Shown: positions 26,111-41,300, counted from the first letter of the stretch. The stretch is DNA of 64,000 nucleotides from Camarhynchus parvulus (GCF_901933205.1 NC_044572.1:61972965-62036964); one strand, 5' to 3'. Made by a program: numbers and translations. Notes: a model not told the origin generated them from the letters alone.

Positions 26111-29100
26111 TTTCAGTCCCTTCCCCCCATATTGACACCCACTACAAGAAAACAGTATTGGCCCATTTGTGCTCCCTGCAGCTATTCAGCCTCTTCTGGG
26201 CTATGCTACATTTGTAGACTTCCTCTTGGGACAACTGCTCCATGTCGGGTAAAACTACAGTAAAAGAAAAAACACAGACTGAGGAGTCTGGCCTGAAAGT
26301 CAAAAGGTTCACACAGCACGTTACCAGCATCTGGAGTGTTGGACAACCTTTAGTCAAGTATTTTGATCATATAATTGCATTATTTGTCTTAATATCATGC
26401 ACAAAACAAACCTGATGGTATCTAATGAGCTCTTCAACTTCTGCAAAAGGCAAAATCACTAATGCATCCTAGCACTGTGTGTGAATTTCCAATAAGGTTT
26501 CCAAGAGGCAAAAAAAAAAGGTGATAAAAGCCCTCTGCTTCTGTACCTCATCTCCTTCAAAGAGCTGCTGAGCGAAGTGCTAAACGGACATGCTACAAGG
26601 GCACCTGAAAACCAGCTCTGACCAGTTATTCAGTGGTTCTTCAAGAACAAAATAAATACTGAACACTTCAAAACACAGGTCACAGTTATTATTTACCCTA
26701 GCTTAAAAGGGGAATAGTCAATAAAATAGAAGACTACTTAGTCAAAGCTGCTGCAGTAAAAAAACACAGAAATCATTAAAAAGAGAATGCAAATTAAGAG
26801 CTGTGCTAACTGGATAGTGTCTGGCATTAGTAGGCTGAAGAAAAACACACTACTGTGTAAAAGATGAATAATGTCTGAAGAGAAGGGCTATTAGGACCAG
26901 CTATCACAGGATTTAACACATTCTCTCATCAGACTACACCAAACAGGTTCATGAGGATTTTTGTTAACTGAAATCAGATAGATGCTGCTGGAGGAGGAAG
27001 TTATAGGTGCTCCCAGTGGCTCACTTGCAGGATAAATGCCTTTGAGATCCAGAGCACCAAAGAGTGCACCAAGCTACACTTCACCTTTTTTTGTTTGTTT
27101 GTTTTTCCACACTGACCACAGCTTGCTCACTAAGCTTTATTCACTCCTCTTTCTGCCTTTTTATTTTGCTCTGCATTACAATGTGTGGGATAATGTTGTT
27201 AAACAATCACATTTGTGAATGTTAGAAAAAAGTATCCTTTTGAAATAATTCAGTGGGAATCAGCAGAGGAGTCGCATACAAGGACCAAATATGATTCCAT
27301 CCCCTCCAAAACTGTGGCTTGTCAGAATCGCTTGAATTTCCCTTTTGATGCAAGTACGTGCCAGTCTCAATTTTAAAGATACATTTCAATAGAGCTACTG
27401 CCTCTGCATTCTTTTAAACTATTGTAAAGAACTATGAACACAAAAAGAGCTATTTTTATATCAATATTCCAAAGGCACATAAAAGGGAATCTAGCTTTGT
27501 CCTCATGATTTATACTGTCAGTAGAAAGCTTTAACTAAGTTACAGTAATATTATTCAGTTAGATTTGGGTTTTTTTGTATAGCAAACATAAGTGAGCTAT
27601 AAATCTCAAGAAACAAAAAAAATCTATTTAGCTTTAGGCGCTTTTGTATCACCAGCAGGCTTAGGTATGCTTTCAACATTTTGTCTGTTCAATGCTAATG
27701 GCAATGGATTAGGCAGATTAGATATGCCTACCAGTGCAGTTCCCTGATAAATTACAGGCTTTCTATCCTCAGCAGGCCCTCAATAATTCCATTTTCTGTA
27801 GAAATGAAAATGTGTCTTTGGAACAAAAGAAAGCACTCAGTCTTCCAGCCATTCACACAAAGTTTTGCTGGTATACAGCCATATGTCAAAGCATGCCTAC
27901 TGTTCTGTAAGTCACCCTGGGAACAGCAGGACTAATGAAGCCTGGTTTCCTACAGAATCATGTCCTACATTTAGCACCCACAGTGTAATGCAGTGCCTGA
28001 GCCCTCCAGTGCAAGACAGCTGTATTGCCTATGTTCCCTCACAGCAATCTTGCACAATACCTGAACTGCTCCAACACACACAGCTCTGCCCAAGTGTCTC
28101 TCATAGCATTTCTCCACTGCCTCCTCTCCATGCCCTTCCCCTTCCCAGAGTCACCTCACTCATCCTTCCTCCCTCCCAGCTCCTGCCAGCCTAGTGCTAC
28201 ATCTGCACTGAGGGGGGACCAGCAGCGGCTGAACATAATGAACTAGACCTGAACTCTGCCTCCTCCAACCTGGCAGGAACCACTACAAGCTGGGCAGTGA
28301 GTCCAAGACCATGAGAGGGAAGATGGACAGACAAAGGGATACATAGGGAAGTTGCACACACTGTGTTTTCTTTGAAAGCAGAAAATCTAATCTCTTGAGA
28401 AGGCCGCTGAGATGCTTCTTTTTGCTTCTTTTCAGGAAACACATCAGCATGACAGACTTATCAGAAAATTTACCCTTCAAAATGGCCTGAGATAATTACT
28501 TTCATCGCACAACTTCTGCTTCTGGGAGTTTATTTGCACAGCTAACTCAAAAGAGAGAAAATAGCCACTAAGTGTGCTATTAAGTTTTATGCACTTTATT
28601 GAAGCCAATAAGAAGCTATCTAAGAAGATCAGTGCTGCTGCCTCAGACTGAGGTTCTCAGCCCTATCTTCCACCTACAGAAAGGCCTTGGCATGACAGAA
28701 GAGGAGGCACTATGCAATTCCTGAAAAAAGATGGACTTGTGGCAAGCAGTTCAGTTTCCTCTAGCTGTGAGATATCAGAGCTGCATCAGCAAGAGATTTA
28801 ACAAGGTTTTGGCTGCTGTGTTATAAGACAGGTCTCAATAGCAGTCCGACAGTTTTTGTGTTCATATTTTTAAACTGTGTCATGGAGCCTAAAGCAAAAT
28901 TTGCTTTATGGAGGAAATGTGCAATTGGAAAAAGTATGAACTCTTGGCAAAATGAACATGGATAGCTGGGGTAAGTCCACAGGATCCAGCCTGTCTTTGT
29001 GAATCTTTGGACAGGTTGTCCCATGAAAACAAAATAAAAAGCAAGAATGGAAAGACAGGGACACAGTTATGGGTACACTGAGAGTGTCTGTATGCTTTGC

Positions 29101-29657
29101 ATTGGAAAAAGGGTTATTTTTTACCACCACCCACATAAAATTTCCCACTTCCAGCTAACTTCTCAGCTGAAAACTGGGAAACATCAATTTTAGATAATGG
29201 GTAGAGAAAAAATATCTGCATACCTATCACAGAAAAGTATTTAGCTGTGATACTAGTTGGCAACGCCCACCTTCTGAGATTAAGAATAAACTGCATTTAT
29301 ATGAAAAGCTATTAAGTTAATTATATTGCTTATATAGGTTACTAAATATCTGTGGGTTTTATAAACTTCATCAAAACAACAGACCTCTTCAGCATTCCCA
29401 CACCTACTGGTATACAAAGTAATGGGAATTGGTTTGGCCCCATGACCACCATTTTCTACTGGCAGAAGTCAGGGTCTAACATTAATATTTCACTTTCTTC
29501 CCTTCCTTTTCTTTCACTGCCTCTCTACAATCCAGGTAGACATTACCTTTTCCTCTAGGAAGAGCCATACCTCTGAAGATCCATATTAATATAACTTGTT
29601 ATAAACTGAAAGAGGCATTGAGGCAAATAATACTATATATGAAAGAGGATTCCCCAT

Positions 29658-29700
29658 ATTTGTTAAAATTCCCAATCCCTACATTTGTTAAAATTCCCAA
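29658..29700. repeat. short tandem duplication, 25-bp period
   Basis: ATTTGTTAAAATTCCCAA is present at 29658-29675 and again identically at 29683-29700. Confidence 0.85.
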
Positions 29701-32700
29701 CAGAATTTCTTTCATCAGAAAGACAGAGTTCTAAATGTGCTCTTAATTCTTGATTTTTTTTTTGTTGATGATTAGGTTTGGCATAATTACTTATTTACAA
29801 AATGTCAAAATTATACATTCATTAATTTTTCAAAATGGTTTTACCAGCAGTATAGTCAAATGTTGTCTGCAGCAAGCTTTTGCTACAGAATTTATGTAAT
29901 ACAGAACAAAATCTTTCTCCTCCAAAGAACCCTGTCCTTGGACATGTTAGCATTTTAGAATTACTTGATTCTTTTAAACATAAGTCTTTATCTTCTAATA
30001 ATGTGAAATACATTAATCTTTCCTGACTCTATTTGTCATAATTTAGTTTCCTCCTGATGTGCTGCAATTCTTGGCAATTTTTGAATCTTGTCCTAAAACG
30101 TAGAATTGAAAAAGCTAAAAATATTATTTCAAGTAGGAATTACACAGAATTACATATATGTATATATTAAGTCACATTAGCAAAAACTTAGTAGAGCTAG
30201 GAAATGAGCTCAGGCTTCCCAGAATCACAGAATTTCACATTCTATTTTTTATTCAAACAAAGCCTAGTCAAATAGAGCTAACCATGACACAGAAGACTGA
30301 AATATTTTCTAAATGCATTATGTTCTTTTCACTGAGCATTCAGTCTGTTCTGCCTAGTGCCAACACAGACTCTCCTTAAATCCTAGACTGCACTCATGGG
30401 ATAAACTGCTGATTATATCAAAGGAACCTTCTCATTGCCAAAGTGTTTGGTACCTGGCTGGCATTTTCCCTAGGCAAGTGTGTTTTGCAAGCTCTATGAA
30501 CTGTGTTGTAGCTTATGCTATTTTGGTTCTATGATAGTTAGAAGCAGCAGCTGAGACAGATCCAAGTTTGTCATCTTCTAATCTAAGTCACCACACACAT
30601 CATGCTTCATCAGTGATGAAAATAGAAATATAGCACGTGGACACGTCTTTGGCCATAGAGAGTCCAGAAGACATTTTAATGAAGTCTAACATCCATAGCT
30701 CAAATTCACTTTGTGTGCAGCAAACTGAACTACACAGACAGTGCATTCATCCTCAAAGAAAACTGAAATTACTTTGATTCTGGTAATTGTTAGGTCTAAT
30801 ATTGGCAGTGTTTGGGAGAAGAGAGTTATGCTATCCTCCATGGAATCACTTCAAGGCACCTCAGCAAGATGGATAAAACTAAATGCTACTGCCCCGAGGA
30901 TGAGAAGAAACTAAGTACTTCTGTCCTCATTCCTGTGCCAGCAATATTTGGAAACAGCAGCAGAGCAGGGATAAAGGTAGGGCAGAGGTGATAGGAGTGG
31001 GGTTATGGTAGGTGGGGAAGTTGTTGGACTGCAGTGGAGAAAGGGTGAGGATGTCAAAGAGGTCTGGAGGGATTCCCAAATGTCCCTAGGGAGTGGGTAC
31101 CAGCAAGAGATTAGAGGGTTCTGAGAGGGGTAGAAGGTTTAGGAGCAGCCAGGGACAATTTGTGCTTGTAGCAGGTTTTCTTTGTCTCCTTTCCCCCTTA
31201 ACCTTCCCCACTCCTCCTCACAGTCTGACCTCAGTACAGCAGATGCTTCAGTCTATTGCTTTTCAACACTGTATCTTCTTTCCCTATCTTTTTCCCTGGC
31301 AGGAAAAGCACCCCAATTCCACCTACATCACTCTTAGATACCGTTCTCCAAATATTCTCTTTCTCCCACTCCCCCAAGAGCCTGTAGCATGTAAGAACAA
31401 TTAAGTGAACTTGATGGGACCTGGGGGAGAGAAAATTATAAAATGGACCATAATGTTCTTTCCTTGCTCTCTTTGCAAGCTGTTCTGCTCAGTTAACACT
31501 TCACTCAACATCAGTAAGAATCTTTTCTGACTAGGAAAGATTCTTTCTTGTAAATTCATAGCCCCCCTTCGAACAATGGATATTTTGAGTCACCAAGTCT
31601 CAGGAACCTGAAAAAAAAGCCAGATGGGAATAGATCACTCTGATCTGGAAACAGTTCAACTAGATCTCCTGCTCTTGGGCCCACTACATCATTACATTTC
31701 TTTACTTCCAAAAATTCCACTTGGAGGCAGAATGTTTTGTACAGAACACCACCACCAAGGGCTAAAAATAAGTTGCATATACCTGTGACTGGAAACAGTA
31801 CATCAGGGCCAGGAAAATACAAAAAAGTAGGGAATGTCTGACAGACAAAGAAAGTGTTTTAAGTATAATTACCCTGCTGCTGCTGCCAACATTATTTAAG
31901 ACATAAAAATCTCCACTGGTTTCTACGACATTGGTCCCATAAATAAACTATCTCTCAGCCTTTATTTAAAGTCTCATTTGCTGCTTTGATGATTGACTTG
32001 CTATTGGGGAAAAATGCCCTTCATTTTTCTAAATAAGCAGCCTACTCATTGTTCTCTACAAAGTCTACACTTGAAACAAGTGTACATTTGTGTCTATGTA
32101 AAAGCTTTACATATTGAAAGCACAGTTGAACTAATTTTGGCTCGTAATTTCAGGCTTCCCTCTGACAATAAAAAATTATGCTACCTAGAGTGATGTAAAT
32201 TGGGTACCATAATAACTAATTCAATTTTTAATGTCTCTCTCTTTCTCTAATATCAATTACCTTCTGCAACACCATGGTGTCCTTGAAAAATACTAAAAAA
32301 AATTCTGCACAAGAACCATTATACAAAGAAAAATCAAGACGATGTATGAAAAAAAATATATCTGACTACAAAGACTGTGTAAACCAAGACAACAAGACCA
32401 CTGTTCCCCTACAACTTATAGAGTGGTCCTCTTTTATGTTTTTTTTTTTCCCATCAGCATAGAGTAGGTTTTATAGGTCCTCCTTTCCCCCAAATCAACT
32501 AACTAGGCATCAGCTAACACTGGAATAAACACACCCAATCCACATATCAGCCAGTGTAAGATGGCAAAGCCTCTTCGGGCTGCACTAGAAATTCAGACCA
32601 GCTAAGAATCATTTTTGACATTCATCAAATATATAATGTTCAGCCCTTTTTTGAAAAGCAAGTCCAAAGTGATTGAAAAACACTTCCAAAGAAGCACAGC

Positions 32701-35700
32701 TACATTTTACATTCATCTCTGCATACAGCAATCACTTTTATTAGATTGCAAGGCAGACTTGGCCTTCATAATGCAGGGGCAATTATAAACTAACCACCAT
32801 GTAAGGAAAGAGATTTAAAGGTGGACAGATAAGCAGAAAGAAATAAACTATGCACTTAAGTTATCTTAAAATAAACCACTTGGAAAGGGAATATGAAAAA
32901 AATCTTTACTGCTAATCAAAAAAAATGTATAAAAATGTAAGTCAGTAGGATGCCTACATATAAAGGCAACACTTCTCAAAAACTCAAACACTTGCTATGT
33001 AACAACAGGCTATATTCCTCTCCTTTCAAATACATTCATTTATTTTTTCTTGAAAAGGGAAGCCTTAAACTATTCTAATGAAAACAAGGGTTTTGATTAT
33101 TTAATTCAAGACACCAAAACGCCTCAGACAAATCCTTGATGACAAACATGACATTGTATTCTTTTGCTTTAGTCTAAGGAGCCCTCTAGTGCTCACTAAC
33201 AGCAACCATAATATATTATTTCAAATAAGTAAGGAACTTCCTTGCAAATCTCTGCCTATTAGCTCCACCAAACACCTCCAGCTAAGGGAAAAAAATGAAT
33301 GTGAGGCACTGGATGATACATCTGCATGAAGCAAGTAACTTAAATACCATAGTTTGTTATTTGGAAAATATGTTTACATTGCTTTCTTATAATTTTAAAG
33401 GACTCATGGGTTTAAAGAACATTTCAGTCATCCACTAATAATTTTAACAAACTAGTAAGTTTATTTATATATAGAAAAAGAGCCTTCAGTTTTCAAAATT
33501 ATTCAGCTCTCTCAGTCACCACTGATGAAAGTCAGTGACTAATGAGCCGCACTGCAATCATCTCCAGAGAGGTATTTTTTTTCCTTGGAGGTTCTATTCA
33601 GGTAAGTTCATGAAGGACCACCCCATTCCACTTTAAACAATTAATTCACTTTAAACAAAAACCTCGAGATCATGTTGTGGAGAAAAGGTGCTATTAGCTT
33701 AAGACTTCTTATTCATTCACACCCCCCACTCCCTCATTTGGGTCAACAAAACTGCCTGTGGAGATAAGCTGTGAACCACACCACAACATTCCTCAGTGCT
33801 ACCACAGGCTATAGAAAAAAAATAGAGACTATGGCTTCAAGTTCCTTATCCACTATCTGAAAAAGGATTTTAACCAATTTCTCCACTGAAAAAAGCTGCA
33901 AGACAGAGATATGGCAATCCAAAATATTGCACAAAATTTTCTTACATTTTGTCTGGAGGAAGTCTACTGATAGACTAATTTGATCCACTCTGTAATGTCC
34001 AATATCCTGAGTTCGGGTTCCTAAAAAAGTTTCGTTTAGCAGGACAGTACTTGTTATTGAATCTTCCAACCCCCACCAGTAACAATCACATAATGGATTT
34101 ACCAGTGAAGGGTGGTTGCCAGCTATCCTAGAATGAATACCCTTCCCATTTTTAAGGGGAAACTGATTCTAATCCAAGAAGCTGTAATATTAGAATGAAG
34201 TTAATACAAAATTGTGACTAATTTCTTTTTCTTATCCTAATATCAGAAATTTACTGTAACTTATACCTTAGAAACACTATTTTGTCAACTGCAGTCAGAA
34301 TCCAGATGTGAAAGAAATATATATTGTCTGCACTTTGAATTTAAGAAACTACTTACACTTACGTATACTTACAAACACATGCCAGTATCATACAAAAGTC
34401 CATGCCCAGACTGCAGGAAGCTTTCAAGAAAAAACCCAAAAAACCTGTGAAGCTCCCCAAAGTACCAAACCTCCCCTCTAGTTTAGCTGAGGACCTATAT
34501 ATCTTGTATTTACTGAGGGACAGACAGAGCCTTTGGTCTTAGCAACAGCAAAGTGTTGGATGTAAGACTGCCACCTTAGAGACATGAAACTTGCACAGGC
34601 GATTATGAGATTTCTTCAGCTCGCACAATTCTCCTAGACCCCAGTATGCATCCAAAATTGTCCAGGACAAAGTACTTCTATTACCTGAGCCAGGAGTAGG
34701 GAATATATGTGTCTAGAGGATAATGAGATGGCAAAGATAAAACTATTGTGTTCTTTAAGTTATTACTTGTATAGACTAAATGGTTACACTGGTGCTTCTA
34801 CAGCACTTTAACTAGCCTTGATACAGCTCTTGAGGGTGAATTTTAAAAAGTTTCTCAACCTGAAGGATCCTTGTTGTCAGCAAGAGAGGCAATTCTTCAT
34901 CTGCACCAAAGCATTTTCTTTAGGGAGATAATGCAATAAATGTCAAAGTATTATGATATTTTATTCCTGCTTCTTTCATGATTTGTAGTAGTTTTTTATA
35001 TCCACAGCATGACTGAAATTGAAAAAGGGCTAGAAATGTAATGCTGCAGTGAGATAAAAACTAATGTATTAAATACTCTTACAAAAAATATTATATTTCT
35101 ATAATTTCTTCATTTTTAGAAAGACTGTGCAAAAGTTTTGAGAATGAAGTTTGGTAGCAAAGACATGCCCTCTGACTAAACTGATATTCATCCTCTAGAT
35201 GTCATTTCATAGTCCACCTTTAGATTTGCTTAAGTATAATGTTATATTACGTGCAATCAAAATCACTGCTAAATCAACAGGATTAGGAGGTGTAACATCT
35301 GCCTTTGTCTGAGCTCTGTTAGGCAAGCTGGACATATGAAAAGCCACATAGTGACTTCTTGTTCACTCTTCAATTAGGAAGAATATAGAATATTTAACAC
35401 AGTCTTAACTCCCATATGTTTACTTACACAATTCTTTCTTCAGGGACTTGAAAGGATACTTCTGTGTTGCAGTTACTGTAAAAACAAGAAGTGTAAATTA
35501 TTTTAAATATGGAATGAAAATGTTAATTCGCTTAACTCAGTAACAGAACATTTATGCAAACGCTTTAGAAATGTTCATAACATCCCAGAATTAGCAGAAG
35601 TTGGTTATCTAAAACTAAATTAAATTTATGTTTCCTATGAAATCAGTAAAATTATCTAGGGACTACAAGAAAAAGGAAAATACATTAAATCCTGTAGTGA

Positions 35701-36419
35701 ATTTAAGTCGATGGAATTATTCTATTGAGGTCATTGATGACAAGGTCAAAGCACATACAACTTCACCAAGAACAACAGTACCAAAGAAAACCTTGTTTTC
35801 CCAAAGGAAATTTACTGCTACTTTATATTATTATATTTTCCCATGTAAATTAGAGTTCAATTCTCAGTGTCCTGTTATGATTTCTCTCTTCCTGTAACCT
35901 CCATTAGAAAATGAAATGCAGCATGAAAGAAAGCAGACTGACACTAGAACAAATTAATTATGATGCTCTGACATGGGGGATTGGATTGTTTTATTATATT
36001 AATGATAATACAGATTAATTTTGAAGAACCCTACTGGTCCTAATTCACAGAAACTAGAAATGCCACAAGATTGTTTTGTTAAAACAAGCAATGACTTCCA
36101 AGGTCAGGGAAGAACTTTGTATGCCATTATTTGACAGGAACATTTTCAAATATTTTCATGACTCAAAAACATGTTTGACGGCTGCTCTCAGGTCAACTGT
36201 CACAAACACAGTTACATTTTCACCCTGACATAGCCAAAACTATCAACTAATCTATCCCCCGAGAAAGACATAATATACCAAATTCATTCAACATTTTTTC
36301 TTCTCCTCCTTGAAAAAAGGTCAGGGTAAGGAAAAAAACATGCATCACAGATCCCTGTTGAGAGATGACTCTGCAAAGGTCAACTCAAATAAGCAAGCAT
36401 ATTTTCTTCACCTGAAAAC

Positions 36420-36455
36420 TGAAAACCATAGCATAAAAAGTGAAAACCATAGCAT
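36420..36455. repeat. short direct repeat, 21-bp period
   Basis: TGAAAACCATAGCAT occurs at 36420-36434 and 36441-36455. Because the period is a multiple of three it stays in frame within a 73-codon open frame at 36310-36531, giving a repeated ENHSI peptide. I see no other sign that this frame is coding. Confidence 0.8.
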
Positions 36456-37811
36456 CTTCTGCAAATGCTTTAAAAAGAACTGTAATTCTGTAGTTACAAA
36501 GGTTACAAGTGCTTCTGTCTTCATCTTTTAATAGTACATTGAACAAAAATAATTTTCAAGCTGTAGCTTCACACTTTCTGTTCCACGTTGGATTAATGAC
36601 CTATTTTTCTTTTCCACTTCCCAAAGAGATTTCAGAAATGAACGCATTTTCCTTCTGCAATCAAAAAGGTTTATGGATCTCATAAGACTTTACACTGATC
36701 TTTTCAAATGCCTGTTAACATTACATGTGAAAGATGAGGAGATTTATATGTTTGCCTGAGATGCTTTCAACCCATTTCAAGTGAAATAAAAGTCAAACAT
36801 TAAAAGTTTTACAACTGTTTCTTGTAAAGTCAAGTGTGAACTGAGCTCCTAGTTGAAACCGAAGCTCCTTCAAATTCTGTGGAACCCAGAACAAAGCAGG
36901 GAGCTGCTGCACAATGGCAGTACATGCTACAGCCACCATCCTGCCCGGAAAAATCAGTTTGTAGCCCTGTACTCAATGCTCACTTCTAGCTATGAAAGCT
37001 TTAAAGAGAGCAGCCACCAGTCCTTTGAAGGCCTCACATTGGAAACTGGTTGAATTATACAGAAGTAAAAATGGTGTGACATTAAAATTCAGCACTTCAG
37101 AGCAAATCATAATAGTAAACAACCAGAAAAGCAGCCAAACTCTTGGACCTTCCAGAGGCAGCTGGAGTGCTCACCTCTCAGCAGTGGCTGCTCTCCTGGT
37201 CCAGCAGGGCAGCTCTGAGCACAGGTCTGCAGTGTGGAGTGGCTTCCTGCAGCTGTGCACAGACTTTAGACAAGCACAGTTTTGATTCCCTGCATTTGCA
37301 GCATTGTGCCTCATGGTAACATATCACATGAGCAATATTTGGTATATATTAAATATTTAAGTATTTACTCCAATATATTAAGTAACATTATGGAACCTGA
37401 TTTTAAGCGCTTATTATGTCAGTAATTGTCCTTCCGACAAAAATACACTCAAACTTTTAGGGTGCCTTCAAAGCTCAAATTTACCAACATTGACATAATA
37501 AAAAAGAAAAGAATGTATTAGAACTCAGCTCCATACATTAGAGCCAGCAAGTTTTCTCTTCTAAAATAAACCTAATTGGGAAGGCAATTAGGGAGCAGGC
37601 AAAAAGGCAACAGGATTTGGGAGTTTTTAAAAGTGTTCTTCGTAGAAGTCTTTATATACATTTAACTATTTATTTAATGAAGAAGTAGCGGGGGAAAACC
37701 AACAATTCTGGAAAGCTGTCCAGCTCCACAAAGCTTCGCTGTGTACTCTAATATCTGTGGCTCACACGGCATAGCTGAGCCCTCTTTAGGTACTGGGAGA
37801 CTGCTCTAACG

Positions 37812-38342
37812 TCTTCCTAGAGCCTTCTTCAGGCTGAACTACCCCAACTCTCTGAGCCTGGCCTCCTATGGAAGGTGCTCCAGGCCTCTGATAGTCCTTA
37901 TGGCTTTCCACTGGACCTGCTCCAACAGATCCACATCTTTTTTATGCTGGGGGCTGCAAAGCTGGACACAGCACTCCAGGTGGGTTCTCACCAGAGCAGA
38001 GCAGAGGGGCAGAATTGCCTGCCTCAACATGCATCACGCTTCTTTTGATGCAGCCCAAGATGCGACAGGCTTTCATATTCAGTTTTTCATCCACCAGTTC
38101 CCCCTAGACCCTCTCCACAAGGCTGCTCTCCATTCACTCATTGCCCAGCCTGTATCCATGTTTGGGATTGCCGCAACCCAGGTGCAGGACCTTGCACTTG
38201 GCCTTGATGAACTTCATGAGGTTTGCACACTCCCACCTCTCAGGCCTGTCCAGGTCCCTCTGGATGGAATCCCTTCCCTCCAGCCTGTTGACCTCACCAC
38301 ACAGCTTGGTGTCATCAACAAACTTGCTGACTTGGTCTTGCT
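37812..38342 (-). mobile_element. CR1 LINE internal fragment, reverse orientation
   Basis: Read on the plus strand, this is the reverse complement of the CR1 distal region. Landmarks in order are TTCAGGCTGAACTACCCCAA (about 37830), a block with GGACCTGCTCCAACAGATCC (about 37912), GCTGGACACAGCACTCCAGG (about 37961), the segment with GGTGCAGGACCTTGCACTTG (about 38180), and GGTGTCATCAACAAACTTGC (about 38308). Both ends are truncated: the terminal 3' UTR portion present in the other CR1 copies is missing. The 155-codon plus-strand frame across it is repeat-derived and not a gene. Confidence 0.93.
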
Positions 38343-41300
38343 TGTACTACTCAAGTACAAGCAATAGTCCTAAACCTAAAATAATGTCAGTGAACAAACA
38401 AACCATTGTTTTCTCAGAACTCATCCCCCCTTTCCCTTGTTTATGTCATCAGGTTATCTGAGTTGAGCTTGAACTAACAGCTTTATATCCCAAACTCTTC
38501 TGCCAGAGGGCCAAGGGAAGAGAACAGATAATGAACAGGCAAATGACAAATGAGTGCTTGGTGGCACTCATCCAGGAGATGGATGTAGAGAGGCAAGAGC
38601 TCAGTAAATCCATGCACACGAATATTCTGGATGAGGGAGGTCCTCAGGGGCCTTCAATTCCCTCCTGCCACCCCAAGGGTATCACCACATACACGCTCTC
38701 GATGTCTCTAGACATTGTGCCAGTGCTTCTGCCTGTGCTTTAATTCATTCCTGCACCCTTTCATTCCCTAGCTGGATCTCCTGAGCTGATGGACAACAGA
38801 CATCACAGCTCCCTTAATTCCCAGGCAGCAGCGCAGGACAAAGTAGCACACGCATGCGTCTCCTGAGAATAAAGAAACTAGATACAAAGTGCACAAGGGG
38901 AGTCAGAGGTAATGAGCATGTAATCAGTGCTGGAGGGCACTCTGCACACTCTATGACTTTTTTTTTAATGCCTACCTTTTACAGCTTTTGTAAATTAACA
39001 CACTTAGCAGGCTGGTGGGAATTTGAGTCATCTGTAACAAAAAATCAACGTATTCAAATGTTAAAAACAAGCAAGTATAAGTTTCAGGTTTTAGGAGATA
39101 TTAGAATTGTAATTTATTTTGTTTTTCTCATAAAAATATGTCCATGTATACTATGTAAAAAATCTAATGTTTTATTCAGTAAATAAAGTTATTCAATGAA
39201 CTATTATTCATATTGCTTTACATTTGGTTTTAAGACCCAAGTCAGCTAATCTCTGTGGATACTGCAAAATCTGATGATTAAGTCTGACTTTATTAACACA
39301 CACAAAAAAAAGAGAAATATTTCATAAGAGCTAAAAAATCCCAGAAGCATTCAAAATAATTAAAACAGTAGTTTGTTTTGTTAATAAAAAAGTAGTTCTA
39401 ACTCTTATTAAATCTTCCCTTTATGACAGAAGACTAACTTTTTTTATTCAAAAGCAAGTCGTCAGAACTGTGAGGACAGAAAGAAATGAAATTCTACTCA
39501 GATTTGTACTTTGTTATTTTAAATATTTAGATGTAATATGTCTCCAACACCTTCCAATCTGGTGCAACTGTGGGCTTCCCTGAAAGAAGGGCTCCTACTT
39601 GTCTTGTTCCCCCTCATCTCTCTCTTCCTTAGCTTCCTCTCCACCAGACCTGGTAACAGTGCCACCACAAAGACAGTCCTGCTGATTGACCTGACAGAAG
39701 ATTTAGTCAGTCTTCTGCCAACCTTTGAAAAAGAAAAATCATTTTCATCAGACCAGTTTATTGGACTTGCCCCAGCAACAGAGAAAGTATATGAATTGGC
39801 ACCGAAATGTAACAGAAATCCCTTTCTGCCTATGGGAATGGCAGTTGTACTAGACAGCATCATATCCAGCCACAAGCTCAGGGCACAGTTTTTAGCCAAA
39901 ATGCATCTAATTTCATCTTACTCCCCAAAAAGAAAGAGGGTCCTGACTTCTATTTGTACCAGAATAGCACTGGTGTAGGCACGCGATCTGCAAGGTCAGA
40001 GCCTTAAATAGCAAAAAAACTGATCCCTCTCCAACTGGGTCTATGTCTATTACCCACTTAATCTTGTGGCTAATAAATGCTACAAGTAGCACAAAAGAGG
40101 GCAGCAGCACTTGGTGAGAGGCCAGGAGGAGGTCAGAGACCAAAGCACAGACTGAAGGTATTTCTATGCAATGTTGAGGACAAGGGCAATTCCTCCAAGG
40201 GCCCAGAATAAGGTAAAGAAGGAGAGCAGCTCCACCTCGTGAGGCCAACAGGCACCAACCAGCACATTCATTCTCTGTAATCCTTGCACAGTCCCTTGTG
40301 ATGGATGAATAGTCAGGCACATGAGAAACTTTCTTGTGTTTCAGTGGGTTCTACAGCTTTCACATCCTTCCACTCCCCAGCATTGTGCATTTTCCTCTGA
40401 CAGTTTAATGAATGACAGAGTGATCCTGCTGAAGCAGCACCACTTTTGCAATAAATAAATAGGAGTTATCTTCCTAGTCCATTACTATTTTAAAAAATAA
40501 ATAAACCAAATAATTTCACTTAAGCTGTTTTGTTGGTTTTTGGTTTTTTTCTTCCCATCTTCATCTCATTGTACACTAAAAGGATCTGGAAATCTACCGC
40601 CAACCAAACATGCAATAATTCTTCATGCAACATTCGTCCCTTAACCCCCCTCCTCATCAGCTATAAACATAGATTAATTCATTTTTTCAATTACCTACAG
40701 ATTTGCTTTTAAAATATCCTGCAACACTTGAGTTCTTTTTCAAATGTATCTGCAAATGTCAACTGGCACAAAAAATATAGACAAATTTCCATATTATACT
40801 ATATTTGCCAGAATAAAATGCAACACAAGAAGCAAAATGGGCCAGTACTCAGCTCTGCAATGATGACAAAATGCAAGCAAGCAAAAAATCTGCATTCCAA
40901 AAAACAAGTTTTAAAAGTCCCAATATGCTGTAAGGATGAAACATTTAATTTACATGAGCAAAATACAGAACAGAAATAGCTGCAAGTCTATGAAGACAAC
41001 TTATTAACCCTTTACAGAAGAACCCCAAGCACAAAACCAGGTGTCCTCAGAAGAATGCAGAAACCAACACCTAGTAATAATTCCAAAGTTGCTTCCAACT
41101 GCTCTGAACTGCTTCAATTCATTTTCATGACTGTTCCTCTGAGGTCAGGAGCAGAGCCCATGCCAAAGAACATGATCTGTTTCACTAGTCAAAAGGGAGT
41201 ATTTGGTTTGGGAAGCTTCAGGAATGTTCAAGGGGGCATATTTTGGAGTTTTTTGCAGGTTACTACCAGGAAAGTTTCAGATTATTTGGTCTAGATTACA

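Larger units (their letters stand above)
20841..37811. other. long AT-rich non-coding stretch
   Basis: About 17 kb with no recognised exon or RNA gene and no clear transposon body. It contains an 18-bp palindrome (22381-22398), a C-rich tract (25082-25110), a (TGTC)5 array (25564-25583), a (TA)11 array (26089-26110), and small tandem duplications at 29658-29700 and 36420-36455. Near 30222 and 18107 there are 15-20 bp matches to the CR1 end, too short to call. Open frames are under about 125 codons and scattered on both strands, as expected by chance. Confidence 0.55.

Noticed and set aside
37900..38461. 155- and 106-codon frames on the plus strand
   Set aside because: Both start inside the reverse-oriented CR1 fragment and are repeat-derived.
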